Shown piece after piece: positions 41,766 through 52,700 of a stretch of DNA of 64,000 bases (the first letter of the stretch is position 1; each line of letters opens with the position of its first letter). The translations under genes and the position numbers were made by a program. Below the pieces are notes generated by a model. It saw only the letters and a program-made list of their open reading frames with translations, was not told where the DNA came from and did not search any database. Source of the stretch: an uncultured Pseudodesulfovibrio sp. (GTDB lineage Bacteria; Desulfobacterota; Desulfovibrionia; Desulfovibrionales; Desulfovibrionaceae). The stretch spans positions 320,001 through 384,000 of the forward strand of contig NZ_OY760065.1 of assembly GCF_963662885.1 (NCBI RefSeq). The letters are read 5' to 3'.

Positions 41766-43460
41766 ATGTCTTTTTCTGCCCCATCCTACCTCACCAGCCA
41801 TCGAAATGGCCTCTATTTTCGACTTCGAATTCCAAGCGATTTGCGTCCGGTCATGGGCATGCAAGAATTCAAGAAGTCGCTCAAAACCAGATACTTGAGA
41901 GAAGCTCGGCCTAAGGCTATAAGACTGGTCACTACCTCACATGCGATATTTAATGAATTTCGTAAAAGGAGGGATGACGTCATGTCTGGTAGATTGAGCC
42001 GTGAAACCATACGCCGCATTGCTCAGCAATGGCTCGATGAGGCGCTCGAAGAAGAACGTGAATACCGCCTCTCCCGTTCATGGGAGCTAGACGAGCTGGA
42101 TAAGCGCAATGAACAGCTCACAATCCTCGCGACAGACGTTCAAGAAGCTCTCGAATGTAGCAACCTCAAGAAGGTTGAAGATAGAGCCGCAGAGCTGCTG
42201 GATCGTGAAGAAATAGATGTTGAAAAGGACTCCAAAGAATACCGTGAGTTCTGCGCTGCCCTGCTTGAAGTCGAAGCAAGATTCCTGAATGCAGCTCGCA
42301 AGACAGGCTTTGTAGCAATACTCCAAGGCCAAGAGCAAACTCAAGTCATACAGCCAGCTGCTCCGCCTGTTCCACCTTCCCCAACAATTCTGGAAGCAAT
42401 AGAGAAGTACATCGAGTTCAAGACGGAAGGCCCAAATCCATGGGGTGCTGCCAGTCGCAAAGATATACCGCCGCAATTGAAGCAGTTCGCTAATCTGGTC
42501 AAAATGGGTAATGCCAAATTGACCATGAGTGAATTGTCACGCGATCACATGAAAGGCTACTGGAAAAAAGTTCAGAAGCTACCAGGAGCGAGGACGAAGC
42601 GTTATAAGGACAAAACACTTCATCAATTGCTTCGGATGAGTATCCCAGAAAAGGATCTCTACAAGCCGAAGTCTCTCGAAACACGCTTCACTGCCATACG
42701 CTCGTTCCTGAACTGGTGTGAGCTTGAAGGATACATCGACAAGGCCAAACCACTGAACAAGGTTCTCGAAGTGCCCGGAGGCAAAGCGGCATCAAAATCA
42801 CAACGCAGGGCTTTCACTGAGGACGAGCTGAAACGACTTTTCAGCCCCGACACATACAAACGCCGTAACTTGCGCAAGGACTGGCAATACTGGCTTCCGC
42901 TTCTGGGTTTATTTACAGGAGCTCGCTTAGAAGAGCTCTGTCAGCTCTCAATAACAGATATTCGTGAGGAGTCCGGCGTCTGGATCTTGGACATAAACGA
43001 TCAAGGCAAGGATAAACACGTAAAGACGGAAGCAGGTAAACGCCTTGTTCCGATTCATCCATATCTTGCCAATGAGCTTGGCTTCTTAGCTTTTGTCGAC
43101 TCAAAGCGCAGAAGAACAACCAAGCGCCTTTTCAACGATCTACCGCCAGACGTGAAAGGCAAGTATTCCCATGCGGCGTCAAAATGGTTCACTCGATTCA
43201 GGCGCAAGCAGAACGTTGGTGCTCAGGAAGGCGTGAGTGATGTCACCTTCCATTCTTTCCGGCATACCTTCATCACCAGAGCAAAGCTACTTGATCTGGC
43301 AAGGTACAAAGTCAAAGAGGTCGTCGGGCATGAGCAAGGCGAGTTTGACGATGTGACGGCAGGATATGAAGGGAACTATCCCGTGGCAGTATTACTTAAT
43401 GATGTAGTAGCAAAAATTGACTTTGACACATTCCTTGATCTAAGTCATTTAGAGTGTTAG
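41766..43460 (+). CDS. Tyrosine recombinase/integrase of the island
   Basis: 564 residues from ATG 41766, nine bases after AAGGAGG. The N-terminal arm domain SYLTSHRNGLYFRLRIPSDL resembles the DUF6538 type found in many island integrases. A SAM-like core-binding domain lies at about 215-330. The catalytic domain has Arg in FTGARLEELCQL, HSFRHTFITRAK (HxxR), GHEQGEF and the nucleophile Tyr in VTAGYEGNYP. It directs insertion into the tRNA-Ser 3' end. Longer than average (~400) because of a charged helical insert at about 60-190. Confidence 0.93.
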   Translation: MSFSAPSYLTSHRNGLYFRLRIPSDLRPVMGMQEFKKSLKTRYLREARPKAIRLVTTSHAIFNEFRKRRDDVMSGRLSRETIRRIAQQWLDEALEEEREYRLSRSWELDELDKRNEQLTILATDVQEALECSNLKKVEDRAAELLDREEIDVEKDSKEYREFCAALLEVEARFLNAARKTGFVAILQGQEQTQVIQPAAPPVPPSPTILEAIEKYIEFKTEGPNPWGAASRKDIPPQLKQFANLVKMGNAKLTMSELSRDHMKGYWKKVQKLPGARTKRYKDKTLHQLLRMSIPEKDLYKPKSLETRFTAIRSFLNWCELEGYIDKAKPLNKVLEVPGGKAASKSQRRAFTEDELKRLFSPDTYKRRNLRKDWQYWLPLLGLFTGARLEELCQLSITDIREESGVWILDINDQGKDKHVKTEAGKRLVPIHPYLANELGFLAFVDSKRRRTTKRLFNDLPPDVKGKYSHAASKWFTRFRRKQNVGAQEGVSDVTFHSFRHTFITRAKLLDLARYKVKEVVGHEQGEFDDVTAGYEGNYPVAVLLNDVVAKIDFDTFLDLSHLEC

Positions 43461-43489
43461 TATTTTATATTTTCCTAAGCTGGAAAATC

Positions 43490-44365
43490 AATACGAGAAA
43501 ACAGCAATTAATGGTAAATATGAGGGCTGGTAAACTGGCTCCCCTAATCCGTGTTGAAAATTTCGGGCACACTTTAACGATTGATTGGGTCCTCAAAAGC
43601 GGAGTCGCAAAAGTCGGCTTCCATCGTGTTTGATAAACGCCATGAAAGAACAGCACGACTGTGCCAGTCCATAAGGTCGATTCGCAGCCCTCGCAGCAGA
43701 TAAAGGTATATCCGATACTCAGATGCGGAATTGTCGTCCTCGACTTCTTGTAAATCGCTGACACCCCATCTTTCGCATCAGGCGTCGAACTCTACGACGC
43801 CCAACGGCAAAGCCTAGATGAATAAGGCGATATCGCATCTGGCGACTGCCAAGGAATGGCGTTTCCAGAAAATGTTCGTCAATCAAGCGCATCAACCGCA
43901 TCTTGAACTATCTCTCGCCCTTGGGCTTGTGTACGTCGAACGAAGCATGCTCAACATGTAGCATTGGTGCGATATACTAAGTGACGGATGATACTTATCG
44001 ACCATCTGTCGCCTCCGCTCATACGTCACTTCCGAGCGAAGGCCTTTTGTAAAAAAATCATTCTCGATTGTAAGCTGACCAATTTTTGCGTGCAACTCTT
44101 TGAGGTCGTTTTCTTCTTGGCTCTTACGGCTTTGAACCCGGCAACGCTCAGATCTTTGGCTTGCTTCTTCCAAGTCGATACTTGATTGGGGTGGATCTTG
44201 TACTTGCTGTCCAACTCCGAAAGCGTCATCTCGCCGGATAATGCGTCAAGCGCAACCTTGGCCGTGAACTCTGCTGAAAAGTGTCTTCTCTTGGACATTC
44301 TTGGAAGTCCTCCTCGTCGTTGGACTCCACCTTAATGACCTGTCCAGAAAACTGTCCACCTTAAA
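43490..44365 (-). mobile_element. Decayed IS3-family insertion sequence
   Basis: Minus-strand remains of an orfA/orfB element. The likely left terminus is near 44353-44365 (read on the minus strand, GGTGGACAGTTTTCTGGACAGG). orfA starts at 44298. orfB pieces run to about 43500, where the sequence stops before the DDE domain is complete, so the far end is deleted. The element lies between the integrase and the antiporter. The 218 bases from 44366 to 44583 hold only possible IS edge debris and the antiporter leader. Confidence 0.8.
43500..44298 (-). pseudogene. IS3-family transposase remnants (orfA and orfB)
   Basis: orfA begins MSKRRHFSAEFTAKVALDAL with the helix-turn-helix KYKIHPNQVSTWKKQA. 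It shifts frame near 44140 and continues in another frame as NDLKELHAKIGQLTIENDFF. orfB survives as HFLETPFLGSRQMRYRLIHLGF, ...SAIYKKSRTTIPH, then MEADFCDSAFEDPINR-stop and VPEIFNTD-stop-GSQFTS. At least three frame or stop lesions are seen, so it is inactive. Confidence 0.85.
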
Positions 44366-44583
44366 AACGTCGCTCAGTGGTCCAACAAAGTGGACCCACT
44401 TCTACCACCTCTGGCTCGCCGAGGTGTTCAGTTTGGTTTGACAATTTACCGTTGAATCATAAAAATGCAGTCCCTTGACACACAATTGATGTCGAAGGCA
44501 TTTTACAATAAAGAATGCTTAACATTTTTCGTCTCGTCATTTTATAAACTTGGCGAGATTTTTTACAAAAATGGATTACAACT

Positions 44584-46551
44584 ATGGGTATTGCGACTGA
44601 TATCATTCTTATTGTTGTGTTCGCTTTTTTTTGCGGAATTCTAACACAAAAAATTAAACAACCACTTATTCTAGGTTACATCATAGCAGGAATCATTCTT
44701 GGTCCACATACCGGGGGCTATACCGTTTCTGACATTCACGAGATCGAACTGTTGGCTGAAATTGGGATAGCCTTATTGCTCTTTGCTCTTGGTTTAGAAT
44801 TCTCGTTTAAAGATCTTAAGCCCGTTAAAAAGATTGCTCTTATTGGTACACCGCTACAAATGTTTCTAACTATATTAGTTGGTTATGGTGCCGGTCAATT
44901 TATGGGTCTGGACTGGAAGTCATCTCTTTGGCTGGGGGCTCTGGTTTCCTTTTCGAGTACAATGGTCATACTCAAGACTCTCATGAATCAAGGGTGGATG
45001 GGCACACTTTCCAGTAAAGTGATGATCGGTATCCTTATTGTCCAGGACCTGGCTGTTGTGCCATTGATGATTGCCTTGCCAGAACTGAATGATCCTGTCG
45101 TTGGACTACCTAAACTTGGTTATGCGTTATTGAAGGCTGCGATTTTCCTTTCTGTAATGGTCGTTCTCGGAACACGCCTGCTGCCCTGGCTGATGACGAG
45201 AATCGCTCGTGTAGGATCTAGAGAGCTCTTCTTGCTTGCAATTGCTGCAATCGGGTTAGGAATAGGGTATTTAACTCACTTAGTTGGCTTATCTTTTGCT
45301 TTTGGTGCTTTTGTTGCCGGTATGGTTCTGAGCGAATCGGATCATGGACATCAGGCACTGAGTGATATCATTCCTCTACGTGATATATTCGGATTATTGT
45401 TTTTTGCTTCTGTGGGGATGTTATTTGACCCAAGCTTTTTGGTCGATAACGTGGGTGATGTGGCTTGGCTTTTATTTGTTGTTAGTATTGGAAAAGGGCT
45501 TATCTTTGCCATTATTTCAGTCGTTTTTGGCTATCGTAACGTTGTGCCTCTTGCAGTTGGATTAGGGCTCTTTCAGGTTGGAGAGTTTTCATTTGTTCTC
45601 GCAAGGATGGGAGTTTCAACCGGGTCGATATCCAGCGATCTGTATTCGCTAGTGTTGACTGTAGCAATTCTATCTATGGCACTGACGCCTTTTATTTCCG
45701 GGCAGACTGCTCGGCTTTATCGGTTGAGAGGACGTTGGTTTCGTCAAGAGAAACTCGATTCAGTGAATGTCCCCAGAGAGGGATTGAACGGCCATGTCGT
45801 GATACTTGGAGGGGGGCGAATTGGCACACAGGTTGCCAGTATTCTTAAGAGTTTAAACATACTTCATGTTATAGTCGAATCAGACCAACGCCGGTTTGAG
45901 CAACTTAAAGCTGGTGATATGCCTGTAGTATACGGTGACGCTAGCCAGGAAATAGTATTAAAAGCTGCCGGAACGAGTTCAGCCACAATTCTAGTCGTTA
46001 CTGTACCAGATTTCGTGACAACTCGAAGCACTATTAAGCTTGCTAAATCTTTGAATAGGGAACTCCAAATTGTCGCACGCTCGTCTGGACGAGATGACTT
46101 CCTCACAATGAGGGATCTGGGCGTTTCAGAGGCCGTATTGCCTGAACTGGAAGGGAGCCTTGAAATAACGAGACAGACACTTCGCTATCTTAATGTGCCT
46201 CCTATAGATATACACACAAAGACAGAAGCTGTTCGCCAGGAACTGTATTCAGTTTTATGTAATGATAATAATGAGTGTATAGAGCTTACGCAGTTGCGAC
46301 ATGCCGAACGCCAGTTTGATATTCAGTGGGTCAAGCTGGCTAAGAACAGTCCTTTGTCGGGGCTGTCGATTGGACAGGGAGCAATACGAAAAACAACAGG
46401 AGCTACCGTTGTCGGAATTATCCGAAGTGGTGTATTGGAGACAAACCCAGATGTTGACTTCGTTCTACAACCAGAAGATACGATTGCAATTATTGGAGAT
46501 GGTGAGGCTTGTAGTAAATTTGTAAATCTTGCGGGATTTGATGATATTTGA
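44584..46551 (+). CDS. CPA2-family (Kef-type) cation/proton antiporter with RCK domain
   Basis: 655 residues. About 12 membrane spans in the first ~380 residues, with the CPA2 blocks LLFALGLEFSFKDL and LIVQDLAVVPLM. Then a TrkA-N/RCK domain (VVILGGGRIGTQVASIL, binding NAD or similar) and a C-terminal TrkA-C region (LSIGQGAIRKTTGATVVGIIRSG). Typical role is potassium efflux or pH/osmotic control. Codon usage is AT-richer than the core, indicating foreign origin. First gene of the signalling cassette. Confidence 0.93.
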   Translation: MGIATDIILIVVFAFFCGILTQKIKQPLILGYIIAGIILGPHTGGYTVSDIHEIELLAEIGIALLLFALGLEFSFKDLKPVKKIALIGTPLQMFLTILVGYGAGQFMGLDWKSSLWLGALVSFSSTMVILKTLMNQGWMGTLSSKVMIGILIVQDLAVVPLMIALPELNDPVVGLPKLGYALLKAAIFLSVMVVLGTRLLPWLMTRIARVGSRELFLLAIAAIGLGIGYLTHLVGLSFAFGAFVAGMVLSESDHGHQALSDIIPLRDIFGLLFFASVGMLFDPSFLVDNVGDVAWLLFVVSIGKGLIFAIISVVFGYRNVVPLAVGLGLFQVGEFSFVLARMGVSTGSISSDLYSLVLTVAILSMALTPFISGQTARLYRLRGRWFRQEKLDSVNVPREGLNGHVVILGGGRIGTQVASILKSLNILHVIVESDQRRFEQLKAGDMPVVYGDASQEIVLKAAGTSSATILVVTVPDFVTTRSTIKLAKSLNRELQIVARSSGRDDFLTMRDLGVSEAVLPELEGSLEITRQTLRYLNVPPIDIHTKTEAVRQELYSVLCNDNNECIELTQLRHAERQFDIQWVKLAKNSPLSGLSIGQGAIRKTTGATVVGIIRSGVLETNPDVDFVLQPEDTIAIIGDGEACSKFVNLAGFDDI

Positions 46552-46786
46552 AGTTGTTACTAAGAGTTTAGTAAATTTGTTTTTCCACATATTGATTTGC
46601 CAAAGAGGTTAGAACATACTCGGTTGAGGGGGGCTATGTTGCCTTTCAAGCCTTTGGTAGGGCATAGGTGCAGTGGAGGTGTGTTGATGATGTTGAATAC
46701 ATACTGGGCTCCAGTGGTTGCGTGTGAATTTATCATCTACATGCGTCACTTTTTATAGGGTACGTGAATAAATTAAAGCGAAAACA

Positions 46787-48409
46787 ATGATCCAAGAAAT
46801 AATTACTATTGATGAAAAGAAGGCTGTAAGGAAAGCAATCAATCTTTTTTTACTTTTATTTTTGCTTTTTGGTTGCACTGTTGGTGGTCTAGTAGCAATT
46901 TATTATCAGGCGCAACTAACAACTAAAATATCGAAAATTAAAGAAGATCAAGCTGCCGCAGTCGCTCTTAAAAAAAATGATATTGATCATGTATTTGATG
47001 ATGTCACTAGCGATCTATTGTTTTTGACTAATCAAAACGAAATGAAAGAGTACTTAGCTACAAAGCAATTACAGTATCTAAGAATGATTGCTAACGAGTA
47101 CTTAGAGTTGGCTGCCAATAAAAGTAACTACGCTCAAATCAGATTTCTTGATATCAATGGCGTAGAAAAAGTTCGAATCGATAATGATAATGGAAAGCAT
47201 TTTATAGTTTCAAGTGCAAATCTACAGGATAAATCAAATAGGTATTATCTGAAATTATCGAGAAGTCTAAAACCTGGCGAAGTGTATATTTCTCCTTTGG
47301 ACTTAAACGTTGAGGATGATGTGATTGAACGTCCTTTTAAGCCGATGATTCGGTTTTCGTCACCGGTTTTTGACTCAGCTGGCTTAAAAAAGGGTTTTAT
47401 TATAATCAATTATTACGCGCAGACTATGATTGATTCAATCAGAGACTCGCTTAAGCAGGATGCTGCAATTCCAATGCTAGTCAATAAGGACGGGTATTGG
47501 TTGCTGAGCGAGAATAGTGATAATGATTGGGGTTTTATGATCCCAGAACGAAAAAATCGCAGTTTTTCAAATAGCTATCCTGACGAGTGGCTGCAAATAG
47601 TAAACAGTGAATTGGGACAGTTGAGCACCGAAAAAGGAATGTTTTCGTACGCTAAAGTTTATCCTTTTAAGCGATATTTAAGCCCCAGTGAGACTAATAT
47701 TGGTGGCCGGAGTATAGACGGTTATACTACTGACAACTATTGGGTGTTAGTCACTTTTGTGCCTCATTCAGTTCTGTGGGCTATTTCCTCTGTTTTGCAG
47801 ATCGAGCTTTTTCTGCTTGGTGCGGGGTTATTTTTATTCATTTCATTAGTGGCCTGGTTTTTGGCGTTGGCAATTACGAAGCGTAAGATTTATCAAAGTC
47901 GACTGATATCCATGGCACTATATGACGAGCTAACAGGGTTGGCAAATCGTAAGTTGTTCTATGAACGCTTGGGAAATAGTCTTGAATTAGCTGAAAGATA
48001 TGGTCGTCGTTTGGGGCTTTTGTATATTGATCTTGATGGGTTTAAACAAATTAACGACAACCTTGGACACCATTCAGGTGATGATTTGTTGGTAAACTTC
48101 AGTCAAATACTTAAGTCAATTGTAAGGAAAACAGATACAGTGGCTAGGATGGGAGGCGATGAATTCGCAGTTGTTCTGACTGAAGTTGAGTCGATTGAAG
48201 ATGCCGGTCTCGTTGCGAATAAGATTATTGACAGGCTGTCTTTACCGATCAAAACTGAGGGTGGTTATGTTAATATAGGGGCAAGTATAGGTGTTGCAGT
48301 GTTCCCCGATACGTCACGAGATTTGAAAGATCTCGTCCGTTTGGCTGATGCTTCTATGTACAAGTCAAAGAAAAGTGGGAAAAATGTTGTCACAATGGCA
48401 AAAAATTAG
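46787..48409 (+). CDS. Membrane diguanylate cyclase with CACHE-like sensor
   Basis: 540 residues. Transmembrane helix at ~20-41; a periplasmic dCACHE-like domain (~45-320; IRFLDINGVEKVR, LQDKSNRYYL, SPLDLNVEDD, KPMIRFSSPV); a second helix at ~335-365; and a GGDEF domain (DELTGLANRKLF, RMGGDEFAVVL at ~455) ending ADASMYKSKKSG. The intact GGDEF signature predicts cyclic di-GMP synthesis. Its periplasmic domain shares a clear motif set with the hybrid kinase at 49756-55161, so both may read the same ligand. Confidence 0.9.
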   Translation: MIQEIITIDEKKAVRKAINLFLLLFLLFGCTVGGLVAIYYQAQLTTKISKIKEDQAAAVALKKNDIDHVFDDVTSDLLFLTNQNEMKEYLATKQLQYLRMIANEYLELAANKSNYAQIRFLDINGVEKVRIDNDNGKHFIVSSANLQDKSNRYYLKLSRSLKPGEVYISPLDLNVEDDVIERPFKPMIRFSSPVFDSAGLKKGFIIINYYAQTMIDSIRDSLKQDAAIPMLVNKDGYWLLSENSDNDWGFMIPERKNRSFSNSYPDEWLQIVNSELGQLSTEKGMFSYAKVYPFKRYLSPSETNIGGRSIDGYTTDNYWVLVTFVPHSVLWAISSVLQIELFLLGAGLFLFISLVAWFLALAITKRKIYQSRLISMALYDELTGLANRKLFYERLGNSLELAERYGRRLGLLYIDLDGFKQINDNLGHHSGDDLLVNFSQILKSIVRKTDTVARMGGDEFAVVLTEVESIEDAGLVANKIIDRLSLPIKTEGGYVNIGASIGVAVFPDTSRDLKDLVRLADASMYKSKKSGKNVVTMAKN

Positions 48410-48662
48410 CAGAAAAGCTAACAATACTGCATGGAAAGCACAGAAAAATAATACATATTGAAACAACCCTTCATGTAATGTTGGGTTGCAACTATGCGGC
48501 AAGCGCTGTCAATGAAGTAGAGAAAGAAGTATTAGTTTTAGCGCGTAATGTTTGTTTCTAGTTGGGATGCTTGTAAACTTGAACATTGTGTCCCTCTTTT
48601 ATTAATCAGAAACTCATACCTGAAGCCCTCTCTTTTTTAGATCTCTGTGGTTAATATTGACA

Positions 48663-49700
48663 TCAATCCCTTTTTTCTTTTTTCTTCCAATGTTTTTTGA
48701 TGGTTAGGATGGTGTCTTTGATGGACAGGAATGAGTCAATGAGATGTGGGTCGAAATGGCCTTTGCTGTCTCCAATGTACTCAAAAGCTCTATCACTTTC
48801 CCATGCATTTTTATACGGTCGTGCCATTGTTAATGCATCGAACACATCGGCAATAGCCACTATTCGAGCCGAAGTAGGGATTTCATCACCTTCAAGCCCT
48901 TTAGGGTAACCACTGCCATCCCACCTTTCGTGGTGAGAAAGAGCAATATCTGCTGCCATTTTAAAAACTGGAGCGTCACTCAACGACAGAATTTTATGGC
49001 CAATAGTTGTGTGTTTACGCATGGTGACCCATTCTTCATCCGTCAATTTCCCAGGTTTTTTTAGGATGGAATCCGGAATGCCAATTTTACCAGTGTCATG
49101 CATTGGAGCTGCTAGAAGAAGGTCGTTTTGCATTTCAACTGTCCAATGTCTTTCCGCCGCAAGAGCTTTGGCGTAGGATGCCATGCGCCAGATATGAACC
49201 CCTGTGTCGTCGTCATTGTAGTGGCCTGCGTGTCCTAACATGTATATAGCATCTTTTTGCCCTTTACTAATCAGTGCGACTTGCTGTTCTACCGTTTTTT
49301 CACAGGCAAACTGTTGGTCCGCCAGCTCGATATGTGTGTTTACACGGGCTAATACAATCGAGGGTGACACAGGTTTTGTGATATAGTCCACTCCACCGAC
49401 ATCAAAGCCTTTAGCTTCATCTTCCACCTCGGTCATTGCAGTCACAAATATAATAGGTATTTTACTCGTCGAAGGGTCTGCTTTCAAGATACGACAGACT
49501 TCATACCCATCCATACTCGGCATCATTATATCTAGGAGTATAAGGTCGGGTGACGGGGTTTCTTTTGCAATGGCAATGGCTTTTTCGCCACTCAGAGCAG
49601 CTTTGACTGTAAATAAATCACCAAGGATTCCATGAAGGACCATAATGTTCTCGGGCGTGTCGTCAACGACGAGAACGACCTTTTTTGTCTGTGTATTCAT
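48663..49700 (-). CDS. Response regulator with HD-GYP domain, probable cyclic di-GMP phosphodiesterase
   Basis: 345 residues from ATG 49700; an ATG at 49709 sits directly on the ribosome site and is less likely. The receiver domain (VVLVVDDTPENIMVL, phospho-Asp in LILLDIMMPSMDG, Lys in YITKPVS) occupies ~1-125. The HD-GYP domain follows: APMHDTGKIGIPD, LSHHERWDGSGYPKGL, ARIVAIADVFDAL. The first HD position carries the HDTGKIG motif. Encoded right after the hybrid kinase on the same strand, so it is a likely partner. Confidence 0.92.
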   Translation of the reverse strand: MNTQTKKVVLVVDDTPENIMVLHGILGDLFTVKAALSGEKAIAIAKETPSPDLILLDIMMPSMDGYEVCRILKADPSTSKIPIIFVTAMTEVEDEAKGFDVGGVDYITKPVSPSIVLARVNTHIELADQQFACEKTVEQQVALISKGQKDAIYMLGHAGHYNDDDTGVHIWRMASYAKALAAERHWTVEMQNDLLLAAPMHDTGKIGIPDSILKKPGKLTDEEWVTMRKHTTIGHKILSLSDAPVFKMAADIALSHHERWDGSGYPKGLEGDEIPTSARIVAIADVFDALTMARPYKNAWESDRAFEYIGDSKGHFDPHLIDSFLSIKDTILTIKKHWKKKEKRD

Positions 49701-49755
49701 AATGCACATCTCTTAAATCGAGGGAATGTTATACCTATAATGTTCTGATTGTCAG

Positions 49756-52700
49756 TTAGCTCTGCTGTTTCAGTGATTCCAAAATTGGCCCCATTATAGA
49801 TAAGGCTGTGTCAAAATCATAGCTTTTTAGGGCTGTTAATGTTTCACGCAGTTGAGGCGCAAATATTGAATTGGGGTTCACTGATTGGATTTCTTCCGCT
49901 AATTCGATTGCGTCCAAATTGTTTTCCTTTAAGAGCTTATGTAGCTCTACCATATTTTTTTGAATTGTTTTTTCATCTGAACTAACCTCGCCTGACACTT
50001 GATCCATGGAGTTGGCTGCTAAAAAAATCTCTATGCTTTCTAACGTGGAAATCAAAATAGATTGGCTTTCCTCGATAAAGTTTGAAATCTCATCATCTGT
50101 TTTTTGTTTTAAGACTTTTTCTAGTTCAACGAGCGTTGAATGGAGAGCCGTTGCTCCTATATTGCCCGATACGCCCTTAAGCGTGTGTGTCTTTTCAAGC
50201 GCTTCTTGCTTGTTTTGATTGGCAACAGCGGTATTAATGTTAATCAACGTGTCACTGTAGCTATCGCGAAATTGTTTGAGTAGCCTAATGTATGTCCCTT
50301 TTTTTTGTGCAACGCGTTTTAGTCCTTGTTTGGTGTCAAGTATCTCGGCTTTATCAACCCCATTATCTTCACGACCAGAGGCGTGAGTTGCCTCTGGCAT
50401 CCCATGGGGAGTGTGGGCGGGGCTGATCCAACGTATCAAAGTACTATACAGGACATCGGGGTCAACCGGTTTGGTTATGTGGTCAGTCATGCCAGCTTCA
50501 AGACTTTTTTCTTTATCGCCCACCATAGCGTTGGCTGTCATTGCAATGATGGGTAATTTTTCATAGCGATTGTTTTCACGAATAATTTTTGTCGCTTCCA
50601 GGCCACCCATGATTGGCATTTGCAAGTCCATAAGTACTGCATCATATTCAAACTTTTCTAATAAATCTAAAGCCTCTGCCCCATTGTTTGCGAGAGAGAC
50701 GGATACCTTAGCAGCTTCAAGTAACTCTTTTGCTACTTCTTGGTTTAAAGTGTTGTCCTCGACGACAAGAACTTTTGTGCCTACGAGAACCCCCTTTTCT
50801 GAACTCCAATTTTCCTCTGACCCATGTTGGGGCTCATGGTGGTGATTTAGTTTTCCCGTCTTTTGTAAAATCACATCAAACAGAGATGATTGTGATATCG
50901 GTTTAGTTAGATCAACGTTAATATCATTATCCAGCATGTATCTACTTGGGAAGGCGGTGATGGTAAGAACTGTTAAGTCTTGCGTTCTTTGGTCTGAGGA
51001 AATGATGTCGAAAATCTCAGGGCTTTCGTCATTGGGCAAATCTAGGCTGAGTAAAAGCACATCAAAGGGGTTGTCATTGGTTGCATTAAAGAGCATTTCC
51101 ATCGCTTCATATCGTGATGAGGTGATCTCTGTGGTAAAACCAAACTGAAGAAAAGTTTGTTCATAAATTGGCCAGTATAATTCATTGTGGTCGACTACAA
51201 GAATTGTACTCTTTCTTTGTTCCCCTGCCGGTTCATAGGAGCAAAGGTCGTCGTTTGCTATTTCCAGTTCAATAGAGAAGAAGAATTGGCTTCCTTTCCC
51301 TGGAACGCTTTTCAGTTGAAGTTCGCCACCCATTAATTGAATCAAATTCTTGCAGATAGCCAACCCCAACCCTGTTCCTCCATATTTACGGGTAGTGGAA
51401 GCATCAACCTGATTGAAAGGTTTGAACAGATCTTTTTGAGCGTCATAGGGGATCCCAATACCTGTGTCAGAAACTGAGAATGTATATTGCTTATGTGTAT
51501 TAGATGCTGGGGAAGTCTCAATTTTAATGAGAATATGACCTTCATTGGTGAATTTGATCGCATTTGAAATTAAGTTGGTAAGGACTTGAGACAATCGAAG
51601 TGAGTCGCCGATAACGTGGCGAGGAACATTGAGGTCAACATCAAATATTATCTCAAGTCCTTTTTCCTCTGCTTTGTCTCTGATAACTGTAATAGTGTCT
51701 GCCAACAACGCGTCAAGGTCAAAGGCTTTTGTCTCCAATTGAATTTTGTCCGCTTCAATTTTAGAGAAATCCAATATGTCATTGATTATTCCAAGAAGGG
51801 ATGTTGCAGCGGATTGAATTTTGAGGACTTGCGATTTTTGTTTGGTTGTAAGCTCAGAATTCATCAAGATATGACTCATTCCGATAACGGCGTTCATTGG
51901 TGTGCGAATTTCATGACTCATGTTGGCCAAAAAGCGACTTTTAGCTATAGTGGCCGCTTCTGCCACTTCTTTTGCTTCTTTCAATTCAAGTGTAATTCTT
52001 TTTTGCTCTGATATATCCCTCACAACCGCCACAAAACGAGGAGGCTGATTACTCTCATGGACATACTGCAACAATACATCTACCGGCTTGAATAGTCCAT
52101 TTCTTGTCTCATGCGTTGTCTCAAAAGACAAACTATTCTCTTCTTCTATAACAAGAGGTGTAATCATGTCCTTAAAACGATCTATTGAAAATTCAGGATT
52201 GATGTCTGTCATTCGTAGTGAAAGCATCTCTTCTCTTGTATATCCAAGTTGGATTGCTGCTCCTTGGTTTACATAGGTAAAAAGAAGTGAACTAGGATCA
52301 AAGATGAATACAGCGTCGTTAATTTGATCTAATGTCGTCTTGAATTCGATAAGAGCTTGGCTTACGCGTTTTCGTTCAGTGATATCGCTTTCAACTGCTA
52401 TGAACTTGTTAACAGTACCGTCTTGATCTTTAATCGGTTGTATGTCCATGTCGACCCAATAGGGGCGGCATGTTTTACTATAGTTTAGAATCTCAACAGT
52501 GATGCCTTCTCCCTTACGTAGAGCTTCGTTGACGATATCTACAGTATGTGGGTCAGTATCATCTCCTTGAAGCAAATCACCTGGTTTTTTCCCTACCATT
52601 TCCTCAAGTGAATACCCTGTGATGTCACTAAAGGCATGGTTCATCCATTCAACATATCCCTCTCTGTCTGTGATCACGATCCCATTTGTTGTTTTCTGAG